Positions 1 to 8,644 of a DNA stretch of 13,292 bases are shown here, piece by piece (position 1 is the first letter of the stretch; the number at the start of each line of letters is the position of its first letter). Source of the stretch: Clostridia bacterium (GTDB lineage: Bacteria; Bacillota_E; RBS10-35; JAJYVN01). A program made the translations under genes and the position numbers. The DNA is taken from NCBI GenBank assembly GCA_027335515.1, contig DAHWHT010000323.1, positions 1 to 13,292 on the forward strand. The letters are read 5' to 3'. The notes below the pieces were generated by a model. It saw only the letters and a list, made by a program, of their open reading frames with translations, was not told the origin of the DNA and made no database searches.

Positions 1-1526
<1,526 letters not shown>

Positions 1527-1527
<1 letters not shown>

Positions 1528-2408
1528 TGCTGTACCGGCGGCTGGGGCGCCTGGGTCAGATGGGATCCGTGGTGATGTATGGGGCGGCGGCTCTGTCACG
1601 GGTCACACAGCAAGAGGCGGATGCTTCGCTGGACCATGCGGTCGCGCACGGCGTCAACCACATCGACACGGCGGCCTCCTACGGTGAAGCGGAGGTGCGC
1701 ATCGGCGACTGGTTGCGACGCCGCCGCGAGGCCGACGCGCCGCCGTCGCTCATCGTCGCCACCAAGACCGGGGAGCGCGAAGAGTCCAAGGCGTGGGACC
1801 AGATCCAACGGTCGTTGGAACGCCTTCGGCTGGAGCGGTTTGACCTGATCCAACTGCACGCCGTCGGCACCCTGGAGGAGCTGGACCGCGCCACCGGACC
1901 CGGGGGCGCCCTGGCAGCAGCCCAACGGGCGCGTGCCGCGGGGCTGGTCTCCTGGATCGGCATCACCGGCCATGGCCACGAGGCGCCGAGCGTGCACCTG
2001 GAAGCCCTGCGCCGCTTCGACTTCGACGCGGTGCTCACCCCATACAACTTCGTGCTGGCGGCCCACACCCCGTACCGGCGGGCCTTTGACGAACTGGCGG
2101 CGACCTGCCAGGCCCGCGGGGTCGCGCTCCGCGTCATCAAGGCGATTGCGCGCGGCCGCTGGGCGGAGGGCGCCGAACACCGCTACAGCACCTGGTATGA
2201 GCCCCTGGACGACCAGGCGGAGATCGATCGCGCCGTGTGGTATGCGCTGTCGCGCGCCGACATCGCAGCGCTGGCCGGGCCGGGGGACATCCGGCTTCTG
2301 CCGAAGGTCATCGACGCCGTCGAACGCTACCAGGGACTCGCGCCGCGGCAGGCCGAGGCGATTGCCGCCACGGCGGATCAATACGCATCCCCCTTCGGGG
2401 CCTTCTGA
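1527..2408 (+). CDS. Aldo/keto reductase
   Basis: Predicted 293-residue NAD(P)H-dependent oxidoreductase of the aldo/keto reductase superfamily (TIM barrel). The classic catalytic tetrad is visible: D47 and Y52 in HIDTAASYGEAE, K80 in VATKTG, and H111 in LIQLHAVG. The N-terminal LGRLGQMGSV and a C-terminal segment ending LAGPGDIRLLPKVIDA resemble the short cofactor-binding ends of bacterial family members related to YeaE/PdxI-like proteins. Start choice: the ATG at 1527 overlaps the HAD stop (TGATG) and is preceded by GAGGGGGG at 1511-1518, eight bases away. The frame is open from 1149, but that upstream part lies inside the HAD gene. The substrate is unknown; coupling to a phosphatase suggests joint action on a sugar-derived aldehyde or phosphate, which is inference. 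Confidence 0.9.
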
Positions 2409-2419
2409 GCGTCGCACGC

Positions 2420-2460
2420 CGTTTGCGGCGGCACCCCACCAGCGGACGCCGCCGCAAACG
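2420..2460. terminator. Bidirectional terminator hairpin between convergent genes
   Basis: Perfect 13-bp inverted repeat: CGTTTGCGGCGGC (2420-2432) pairs with GCCGCCGCAAACG (2448-2460), with a 15-base loop. It sits 11 bases after the aldo/keto reductase stop and about 30 bases after the stop of the converging permease gene, so it can serve both transcripts. Neither side has a T-run, so it may act as a strong stem or 3' mRNA protector rather than a textbook intrinsic terminator. Confidence 0.75.
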
Positions 2461-2484
2461 CCCCATCCCCTCCCATCCCATCCC
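2461..2484 (-). other. G-quadruplex-forming motif in the 3' leader-out of the permease transcript
   Basis: On the minus strand five G-runs (GGG, GGG, GGG, GGGG, GGGG) are separated by one or two bases, a strong intramolecular four-strand motif with very short loops. It lies between the permease 1 stop (2491) and the terminator hairpin (2420-2460), so it would be present in the mRNA of operon 1. Folding is inferred. Confidence 0.6.
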
Positions 2485-2490
2485 GCACGT

Positions 2491-3861
2491 TCACGGCCGC
2501 CGCAGCGCATCCACCGGCTCAAGTTCCGAGGCCAAAAAGGCGGGGTACGTGCCAAAAAGCACCCCCAACCCCGCCGCCACCGCAACCGCCAGCACAGCCT
2601 CCCCCGGAACCGCCTGGGACGCGATGCCCAGGGAGGAAAAGAGCGCCATGCCCCCGTAGCCGCCCAGCCAGCCCAAAAGACCGCCGGTGCCGCACAGCAG
2701 CATGGACTCGAGCAGGAACTGCGTCAACAGGTCCTCGGCCGTCGCGCCGATGGCCTTGCGCAGGCCGATCTCCACCGTGCGCTCGCGGACGGCCACCAGC
2801 ATGACGTTCATCACACCGATGCCGGCGATGAGCAGGGAGACCCCGGCAATGGCCGCCAGCAGCAACGACAGGGTGCGGCTGGTGGCGCCCGCCTGCTGCA
2901 CCAACGCATCGAGGCTGGTCACGGTGAAGGGGCCGCCGCCGTGCGTCTTGCCCAGCACCAGCAGGTGGCCGCCGTGGTTTTTCTGACGGGGGTGGCCGCT
3001 GCCAAAGCGCAACGCGAGCAGGCGCTGCAGCTGGGCCACCACCGGACCGACTGCGGCCCGCGACCGCGTCTTGATCCAAATCGCCGCGACCGAGGGCGTG
3101 CCCGCCAGCCGTTGCGCGGTGCGCACCGGAATGAGGACGCTGTTGTTGAGGCCGCTGCCCGTGGAGGCGCTGGCCCGCAGGGCCGACTTCTTGGCCGCCT
3201 TCGGTGCGGCGCTGGCGGACCCACCCCCGCTCTTGGGCTTGGTGGTCGTCCCGGCCGCCGCCGCGGCCAGGGGCACCCCCTGCAGGCTGGGACCGGTGCG
3301 CTGCCGCGCCAGCACCCCGATGACCTGAAACGGCGTCGCGCCCAGGTTGATGGTTTGGCCCACCGGATCCAGCCCGCCAAAGAGGCCGCGGGCGGCCGTG
3401 GCCCCCAGAACGGCCACCCGCAGGGCACGCGCGTCCTCAAGGCGACTGAGGAAACGCCCTTGCGCCACGTGGACCGCGTGGACCCGCGGCAACTGAGCGG
3501 TTACCCCCAGAACTTCCGGCCGGGTGCCGCGGACCTGCCTCCAGGTGACGGAGAGCTTCAACGGCGCCAGGGGCATGGCCGCCACGATGTCCGGCACCTG
3601 GCCCGCCAGTTGGGAGGCCAGGCGGGCCGGCATCACGACCGCGTTGCTGTTGGCCTGCACGGTGATCACGTTGGTCCCCAGGTGCTGATACTGGGCGGCC
3701 ACGACCGCCTTGGCCCCCTGGCCGGCCGCCAGCAGCGTCATCACCGCCGCCACCCCGACGGCCACGCCGACAATGGTCAGCACCGAGCGCAGGCCGCCGG
3801 TTACGGCGCCGCCCCAGGCCACCTCGACCCTGCCCCACCAGCGCCACAGCCCGCGGGTCAT
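2491..3861 (-). CDS. ABC efflux permease, MacB/FtsX-like (operon 1)
   Basis: Predicted 456-residue membrane protein. Residues 24-46 form the first transmembrane helix after a short basic N terminus. Residues about 50-325 form an extracellular MacB-type domain, and three further helices lie near 331-357, 378-402 and 420-444. The C-terminal FtsX block is unmistakable: GIGVMNVMLVAVRERTVEIG (347-366), then LRKAIGA, and a terminal SELEPVDALRRP. Known: such permeases pair with a separate MacB-type ATPase and couple ATP hydrolysis to extracytoplasmic movements that expel peptides, antibiotics or lipids. Residues about 187-238 form an A/S/G/K-rich low-complexity insertion that is also present in permease 2. 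Its ATG overlaps the adaptor stop by four bases (ATGA), marking an operon. Closest described systems are MacB and Bacillus YknZ. Confidence 0.93.
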   Translation of the reverse strand: MTRGLWRWWGRVEVAWGGAVTGGLRSVLTIVGVAVGVAAVMTLLAAGQGAKAVVAAQYQHLGTNVITVQANSNAVVMPARLASQLAGQVPDIVAAMPLAPLKLSVTWRQVRGTRPEVLGVTAQLPRVHAVHVAQGRFLSRLEDARALRVAVLGATAARGLFGGLDPVGQTINLGATPFQVIGVLARQRTGPSLQGVPLAAAAAGTTTKPKSGGGSASAAPKAAKKSALRASASTGSGLNNSVLIPVRTAQRLAGTPSVAAIWIKTRSRAAVGPVVAQLQRLLALRFGSGHPRQKNHGGHLLVLGKTHGGGPFTVTSLDALVQQAGATSRTLSLLLAAIAGVSLLIAGIGVMNVMLVAVRERTVEIGLRKAIGATAEDLLTQFLLESMLLCGTGGLLGWLGGYGGMALFSSLGIASQAVPGEAVLAVAVAAGLGVLFGTYPAFLASELEPVDALRRP

Positions 3862-5495
3862 CCGCGCGTCTTCTTGCCATTACCCGCGCCCCCGCCGCCG
3901 TGGCCGCCGCCCCGACTCGGCGTTTTGGCCTTCGCCTTGCCAAGACCCCCTCCGACCGTCCCGGTGACCACGGTGGTGCCCGCCCGAACCCCGGAAAGAA
4001 TCTGCGCGTCGCGGCTGTTGACCAGGCCGAGGTGAACCGTGACCAACCGCAGCGCACCGTGGCTCAGCACCTCGACGCCGGAGTGGCTGCCATGGCTGAG
4101 CACGGCGGCGATCGGCACCATCACCGCATGCTTGGCCGAGGCGAGCACGATCCGCGCGTCGGCGGTCATGCCGGGCTTGAGCAGACCCGTATGCGCCACG
4201 ACGATCCGCACCGCGAAGGTGGCAAGACCGGTGCCGCTGTGGCCGACCGTGCCGATGGCCACCACCTTGCCGGTGAACGTCTTGCCGGGGACGCCCGGCG
4301 AGGTGATCTCAACCGACTGGCCGATGTGCACCTGGCCGATCTGCAGTTCGCTGACCTGGAGCGTCAGCTTCATATCCTGGCTGTCAAAGACACTGGTGAT
4401 CGCCGCCCCCGCGGACACCGTCTGGCCGGCGTGCACGAGCACCCGCCCGACCACGCCGCGAAGCGGGCTGCGCACCGACAACTCCGACAGCGTCGCGGTG
4501 TCCTGGCGCTGCGTCGCCTCCGCCTGACGCAGTGCGGCCAGGTCGCTGGCGATGTTGCCGCGAAAGGTCGCCCCGCCAATCGCCACCAGGGCCTGGCCGG
4601 CCTTCACCGCCGCGGAGGGGGCGATGGAGACGGTTCGCAGCCTTCCGGAGACGGGGGCGCGCAGCCGGACCACGTGCAGGTAGCCGCTGATGGTCGCCGT
4701 CTGGGGCACCGTCAGCCAACGGGTCGGCGCCACCCGCACCGACAGTTGGCAATGGTCGCCCGGCGCCAGAAGCAGGGGGTTGGTCAACGCGATCGTCGTG
4801 GCATAGGCGCCGTAGGAGCCCGTGCTCGACACGCCCAGGGTGTGGCTGATGGCCGTGACCCGTCCGGTCACGCCGCCGGCAAACTGGGGGAAGCGGGCAC
4901 GCACCGGGTCGCCGACCCGCACCTGCCGCGCGATGTATGGGATCAGCCCGGTCTGAATCACCAGGGTGTGGGGGTCGACAATCTCAAAGAGGGTCTGACC
5001 GCGGCTGACGGAGGTCCCCGCCACCGGCAGCGTTCCGCTGACATTGCCGGACAGGGGGGCCCGCAGCGTCACCTGTCGCTCGCCGGTGGCCGCCAGCGCC
5101 TGCGACCGCGCCACCCCTTCGGACGTCGCCAGCGCGCGCAATGCGGCCTGCACGGCCAACCCATCGCGCGTCACCTGCAGGGCCAGGCTGGGATCCGCGA
5201 GTCGGGCCAATACCGCGCCCTTGCTGACATGGGCACCCTCGTTCGCCGTCACCGACCGCAGCAGCCCAGAGGCCGGAGCGGTGATCGACGCCTGTGCCGC
5301 CGGCTGCAACGAGGCGGTCCCAAAGACATCCGCTACCATGGTGCCCGTCACGGCCCGCGCGGTCGCGTAGGCCGTGCGCGGGCTCGCAGCCGCCCGCACC
5401 CCCAACTGCCGCCACACGGCCAACCCACCCAGACCCATCAGACCAAGCACCACCGCGGCCCCTGCGATCCGCCGTCCACCCGTCACGAGCCCCAC
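3858..5495 (-). CDS. Membrane-fusion adaptor (MacA/HlyD family) with two lipoyl/barrel modules (operon 1)
   Basis: Predicted 545-residue adaptor with an N-terminal membrane anchor at residues 11-28. Known MacA-type adaptors are about 370-400 residues and contain one lipoyl (barrel-sandwich) plus one beta-barrel unit. Here the pattern appears twice. Module A has lipoyl halves near 47-102 and 140-174, with LRAPLSG at 144-150, and a barrel near 175-256. Module B has lipoyl halves near 262-308 and 336-373, with LRAPVSG at 278-284, and a barrel near 374-452. A membrane-proximal domain follows (456-513), then a G/K-rich tail (514-545). The helical hairpins are very short. Start: GTG at 5495 with AAGGA-like sequence just upstream; a second GTG at 5486 would give the common GTGA overlap with the ATPase stop. 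Its own stop overlaps the permease ATG. Confidence 0.92.
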   Translation of the reverse strand: MGLVTGGRRIAGAAVVLGLMGLGGLAVWRQLGVRAAASPRTAYATARAVTGTMVADVFGTASLQPAAQASITAPASGLLRSVTANEGAHVSKGAVLARLADPSLALQVTRDGLAVQAALRALATSEGVARSQALAATGERQVTLRAPLSGNVSGTLPVAGTSVSRGQTLFEIVDPHTLVIQTGLIPYIARQVRVGDPVRARFPQFAGGVTGRVTAISHTLGVSSTGSYGAYATTIALTNPLLLAPGDHCQLSVRVAPTRWLTVPQTATISGYLHVVRLRAPVSGRLRTVSIAPSAAVKAGQALVAIGGATFRGNIASDLAALRQAEATQRQDTATLSELSVRSPLRGVVGRVLVHAGQTVSAGAAITSVFDSQDMKLTLQVSELQIGQVHIGQSVEITSPGVPGKTFTGKVVAIGTVGHSGTGLATFAVRIVVAHTGLLKPGMTADARIVLASAKHAVMVPIAAVLSHGSHSGVEVLSHGALRLVTVHLGLVNSRDAQILSGVRAGTTVVTGTVGGGLGKAKAKTPSRGGGHGGGGAGNGKKTRG

Positions 5496-6193
5496 CCGTC
5501 CTTCCGGTCTTTCGCGCCCACCCAGGCATCGCGGGAAGCCACCGACTCGATCCGGCCGTCGCGCATGGCCACGATGCGCCGGCCGCAGCGCGCGATATCC
5601 GGCTCGTGTGTCACCTGGACGATCGTAAGGCCGTCGGCGTTGAGGTTGCTGAAGACCTCCATAATCTCTTGGCTGGTCCGCGTATCGAGGTTCCCTGTCG
5701 GCTCGTCGGCCAGGATCAGCCGGGGACGGGTCACCAGGGCCCGGGCGATCGCCGCGCGCTGCTGCTGCCCGCCGGACACCTGCGTCGGCCGCCGCTGCGC
5801 CAGTTGGTCGATGCCCACCAGCCGCAGGGCCGCCATGGCCCGCTCCAACCGCCGCCCGGGCGCCATCCCGTAATACAGCAGGGGGGCGGCCACATTGTCC
5901 ACCAGCCGCAGGCGGGGCAGCAGATAGAAGCTCTGGAAGACAAAGCCGATGCGCTCATTGCGCTCGGCCGCCAACTGCTTGGCGCCCATGCGCTCCATCG
6001 GTCGACCCGCCAGGCGGTAGACGCCGGAGGTCGGCCGGTCCAGGAGCCCCAGAATGTTCATCAGGGTGGACTTGCCAGAGCCCGAGGGTCCAACGATCGA
6101 CACAAACTCACCCGAGTGGACGGCCAGCGTGACATCGGCCAGGGCGGAGACGACATTCCGTCCCGACCGATACTGCTTGCCGATGTCCCGCAA
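5483..6193 (-). CDS. ABC transporter ATPase, MacB/LolD type (operon 1), start uncertain
   Basis: Complete ATP-binding subunit. Numbering from the TTG at 6193 (236 residues): Walker A GPSGSGKST 35-43, Q-loop Q87, signature VSGGQQQ 139-145, Walker B LILADE 159-164, D-loop NLD 168-170, switch H196. The wording [12 protein letters not shown] and FVFQSFYLLPRL is typical of MacB/YknY/LolD partners of FtsX-like permeases. It overlaps the adaptor start by 13 bases, and it should power the permease encoded further down. Oddity: no in-frame ATG or GTG precedes Walker A at a sensible place. In-frame options are TTG at 6193, which cuts into the first strand (LLELRDIGKQY), or TTG at 6310 (275 residues), which lies within a repeat block. 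ATGs at 6210 and 6276 are out of frame by one base. A single-base error or natural frameshift near the start is plausible. Confidence 0.88.
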   Translation of the reverse strand: MRDIGKQYRSGRNVVSALADVTLAVHSGEFVSIVGPSGSGKSTLMNILGLLDRPTSGVYRLAGRPMERMGAKQLAAERNERIGFVFQSFYLLPRLRLVDNVAAPLLYYGMAPGRRLERAMAALRLVGIDQLAQRRPTQVSGGQQQRAAIARALVTRPRLILADEPTGNLDTRTSQEIMEVFSNLNADGLTIVQVTHEPDIARCGRRIVAMRDGRIESVASRDAWVGAKDRKDGWGS

Positions 6194-6234
6194 CTCCAGC
6201 AGCGGTTCATATGAGCTGTCCCGCGACCTGACCG

Positions 6235-6241
6235 CCCCCCC
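6235..6241. repeat. Seven-base C/G homopolymer near the ATPase 1 start
   Basis: Seven Cs on the plus strand, seven Gs in the ATPase 1 sense direction. It lies between the out-of-frame ATG at 6276 and the conserved ATPase sequence. One extra G would join that ATG to the ATPase frame, so this tract is a candidate site for an indel error or slippage. Confidence 0.6.
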
Positions 6242-6291
6242 GTGGCAGCGGCCGACTTCCAGCCGCCGCCAAACATGGTGAGGACTGCAGA

Positions 6292-6319
6292 TGAAGCGAA
6301 CGTGAAGCAAACATGAAGC
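6292..6319 (-). promoter_or_regulatory. Triple 11-bp direct repeat, probable response-regulator operator
   Basis: TGAAGC on the plus strand occurs at 6292-6297, 6303-6308 and 6314-6319, an exact 11-base period with AT-richer five-base spacers. In the operon 1 direction this reads GCTTCAtgttt GCTTCAcgttc GCTTCAtctgc. Known: OmpR/PhoB-family regulators bind tandem half-sites with an 11-bp period on one face of the helix. The position just upstream of the ATPase fits control of efflux operon 1. No regulator gene is in the window. Confidence 0.65.
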
Positions 6320-6735
6320 TTGGGTGACAGCCGGCAGCCCGCGACCGGTCCGCGATCCGATGACCGGCTGCGGGGCCGGAGCGGTCCCGTTTGTGTTCGG
6401 CGCACCGGGGATGACCGCAACGGCCTGGCTCCAGGCGCGCCGCACCGCGCCAGCGGCGCCCTGCCCCTGGGAGGGATAAAGCCTACAGACCCCAACGCCG
6501 CGCCCGCGCTCCGGACCCGAGCGGGGGAACCTGCGCTCCGAGCCGATGTCCGGTGCGGACCGCGCGTGGTCCTCCCCCGGGGCCGGGGATCGGCACGCGG
6601 TGCGATGCGAGGGACCTGAGGGCAAAGGCAGGGCTCGTGCCGGCGAAAGCCCACATGGGCCCCGCCGCCTCGTCGCGCGCCGAGGTCTTCGTGGACCGGT
6701 GGGCCGGCGTATGCAACCGCCGGCCCGCCCGCGGC
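6320..6735. other. Noncoding stretch between efflux operon 1 and the SLH/GH18 gene
   Basis: About 415 bases with no gene I can support. It contains an 8-bp palindrome GACCGGTC (6343-6350), a GCCTGG/CCAGGC hairpin (6423-6436) and, at the far right, the hairpin after the SLH/GH18 stop. Open frames crossing it on both strands show no domain or family pattern. Part of it should hold the operon 1 promoter, but no convincing -10/-35 pair was found. Confidence 0.5.
6698..6729 (-). terminator. Hairpin after the SLH/GH18 gene
   Basis: GGGCCGGCG (6701-6709) pairs perfectly with CGCCGGCCC (6718-6726) across an 8-base loop. The stem extends to 12 pairs with one G-T pair (6698-6729). It begins seven bases beyond the TAG stop of the SLH/GH18 gene. 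There is no T-run after it, as with the other terminator here. Confidence 0.6.
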
Positions 6736-8406
6736 CTACTGGTACGTCGCAAACAACTCCTGCCAGGGGGTCCACCAGGCGTGGACACCGTAATCCAGCC
6801 GCCAGGCGATCACCCCGCCGGCGTTCATGTGGTGGGCCAGGCGCACCCGGGCCGCAAGACCGCGGCCGCCCACAAACCATCCCACCTGGGGACCCGCCGA
6901 CGACACATACTGGAAGGTGTCCTCCGCCGATGTCGGGGCGTAGACGACGTTGGCCCCGTTGGCGCCCGCCTGGTTGAACATCCCCGACACCCAGTAGGCG
7001 CCGGCCGAGAGCGTCGTCTGGTTCCAGATGTAGCCGTAGGCCGGCAGGCCCAGGATGACCTTCGAGGCGGGCATGTAGTGCGTGGCGAAGGCCAGAGCCG
7101 CCTGGTCCCAAGCAAGCGGCGCCACGGGACCGGGCCAGGATCCCGGCCAGTGGTAGGAGTAGGTCATCAGGACCACCTGGTCGCAGACCGCCCCCAGGGC
7201 CGCGTAGTTGTATGGACCGACGACCGGCGAGGACGGATTCAGCTGGATGGGCACCGTGACGTCCACCGAGATCTTCGCCCCGACGGCGTGCAGGGCGGCG
7301 GCCGCCTGGGTGATGAAGCCGGTAAAGGCCTGTTGCTCACTGGCGGGCGGCACCTCGATGTCGAAGTTCACCCCCGCATAGCCGGCCCGCCGCACGGCCG
7401 CCACCACCGACTGAATGATGGCGGTCTCCTGCTGCGGGTTGCCCAGGAAGGCATTTTGGGCCGCGCTCATGGACTGGACCATCATCCAGACCTGCGTGCC
7501 GCGGTGCTGCGCCGCCCACGCGAGGTTCTGGGTGTTGTCAAAACCGCTCAGCCGCCCCCCGGGGACGATGTTGTACCCGCCGTCCACCAGCAGGTTGATC
7601 GCGCCGCCGTGCGCGACCAGGTTCTGATAGGCCTCCGGGGTACCGCTGTCCCAAAAGCCCATGGCAAAGCCCGTCGCCTGCGCCTGGGCCAGCGGGGGCC
7701 GGTGGAAGTGCTGGGTCAGGTAGCGCAGGTAGCGCACGATCAGCACGGCGGCCTCGGCGCGGGTCGTCTGGGCGTACGGAACGAGGCAGGCGCTCGGTTG
7801 GCAGAGCTGGCCGTTTTGGGTCGGCTCCCCATACACCAGGTGGTCCTCCATCGGGACCGTCGCGGCCTGGGCCCAGGACGGAATGCTGGACGCATCCGCC
7901 CACAACTGAAAGAAGCGGGGATCGGCCTTCTGTCCCTTGGCCTCCAATTCACGGCCAAAGAGTTCCAGGACCTCGATCCGCTGGATGGGCTGCAGCGGGG
8001 CCAGCAGGTTACCCGGCTCCCCGCGCAACAGGTGAGCGGCGACGGCGGCGGAAATCAGACCCTGGTCCGCCTTGGGCACCAAGTTGGCATCCTGGAAGGT
8101 CAGCGGCTTGGACGACGGCGTCAACTGAAGCGCCCGTGCCAGCCACAGCGCGAAATCAAGGCGCGTCACCGGCGCGTTCGGGTGAAACAGGCCGTTGGTC
8201 GGCACGGAGATGATCCCGGCCTGCGCCAGCTGCAGGATGTCCCAATAGGCGAAGTTTCCCTGGATGTCCTTGAAGCTGGTGCTGGAAACAATGCGGCCCG
8301 TCGGCGAGGCCGAGGCAGCCCACACCGGCAGGGACGGCGCGCACCAGACCAGGGCGGCAAGCAGCGCGGCGCCGAGGCGCGCCAGAATACCGTTTCGGCT
8401 GCGCAA
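6736..8406 (-). CDS. Secreted SLH-domain protein with GH18 (YaaH-like) glycoside hydrolase domain
   Basis: Predicted 556 residues from a TTG start. Residues 1-32 are a signal peptide: basic MRSRNG, a hydrophobic core, and cleavage near VWAASA. Three SLH repeats follow (about 45-92, 103-152, 166-229), keeping TR-type motifs (VTRLDFA, IQRIEVL, TTRAEAA); these bind pyruvylated secondary wall polymer in S-layer bearing bacteria. Residues about 244-556 form a GH18 barrel with active-site strand GVNFDIE (D349, E351 as proton donor) and family wording VVLMTYSYHW, LGLPAYGYIW and GGVIAWRLDYG, as in spore-cortex and wall N-acetylglucosaminidases of the YaaH type. The likely role is cleaving peptidoglycan or another GlcNAc polymer at the cell surface. 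Start: the TTG at 8406 has AAAGAGG 11 bases upstream and gives a clean signal peptide; an in-frame GTG at 8460 adds 18 polar residues. It lies between two efflux operons and shares the strand of operon 1. Confidence 0.9.
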   Translation of the reverse strand: MRSRNGILARLGAALLAALVWCAPSLPVWAASASPTGRIVSSTSFKDIQGNFAYWDILQLAQAGIISVPTNGLFHPNAPVTRLDFALWLARALQLTPSSKPLTFQDANLVPKADQGLISAAVAAHLLRGEPGNLLAPLQPIQRIEVLELFGRELEAKGQKADPRFFQLWADASSIPSWAQAATVPMEDHLVYGEPTQNGQLCQPSACLVPYAQTTRAEAAVLIVRYLRYLTQHFHRPPLAQAQATGFAMGFWDSGTPEAYQNLVAHGGAINLLVDGGYNIVPGGRLSGFDNTQNLAWAAQHRGTQVWMMVQSMSAAQNAFLGNPQQETAIIQSVVAAVRRAGYAGVNFDIEVPPASEQQAFTGFITQAAAALHAVGAKISVDVTVPIQLNPSSPVVGPYNYAALGAVCDQVVLMTYSYHWPGSWPGPVAPLAWDQAALAFATHYMPASKVILGLPAYGYIWNQTTLSAGAYWVSGMFNQAGANGANVVYAPTSAEDTFQYVSSAGPQVGWFVGGRGLAARVRLAHHMNAGGVIAWRLDYGVHAWWTPWQELFATYQ

Positions 8407-8460
8407 GTCAGGGATCGCCTCTTTCCATCGCGACCCGCTCCGCCCCGCGCCCTCGGTCAC

Positions 8461-8644
8461 CCGCCCGGGTGTCGAAACTGGTCGATTCTGCGCGCCCCAC
8501 CATTCGGCCCCGCGGTTCCCTCCCCTGCCAACGCGGTAACGCTCGGCGCATTCCCCCCGCGCCGCGGCTTCTCAGCAAACCCTCAGGCGGCGCCCCCCGA
8601 CCCTCTCAGGTGCGACCGCCATGCTCCCTGCCGGGGGGTGCCGC
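8461..8644. promoter_or_regulatory. Divergent promoter region of the SLH/GH18 gene and efflux operon 2
   Basis: This region must drive both divergent units. CTCAG occurs at 8571-8575 and 8582-8586 (11-base spacing) and again at 8605-8609 (23 bases on). This recalls, in weaker form, the 11-bp periodicity at operon 1. A G-rich ribosome binding site (8633-8640) precedes ATPase 2. No clear -10/-35 pair was found. Confidence 0.4.

Noticed and set aside
1933..4035. A 700-codon open frame on the plus strand.
   Set aside because: It overlaps the aldo/keto reductase out of frame and runs antisense to permease 1 and the end of adaptor 1, both of which have clear family motifs.
6618..6663. A stretch on the plus strand resembling a class I cyclic-di-GMP riboswitch core (AGGGCAAA ... 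GGCGAAAGCC ... GGGCC).
   Set aside because: The expected GACGCAAAGCC box is short of a base, the second arm is missing, and no plus-strand gene follows until 8645. The GGC-GAAA-GCC part is a simple tetraloop hairpin that is common by chance.
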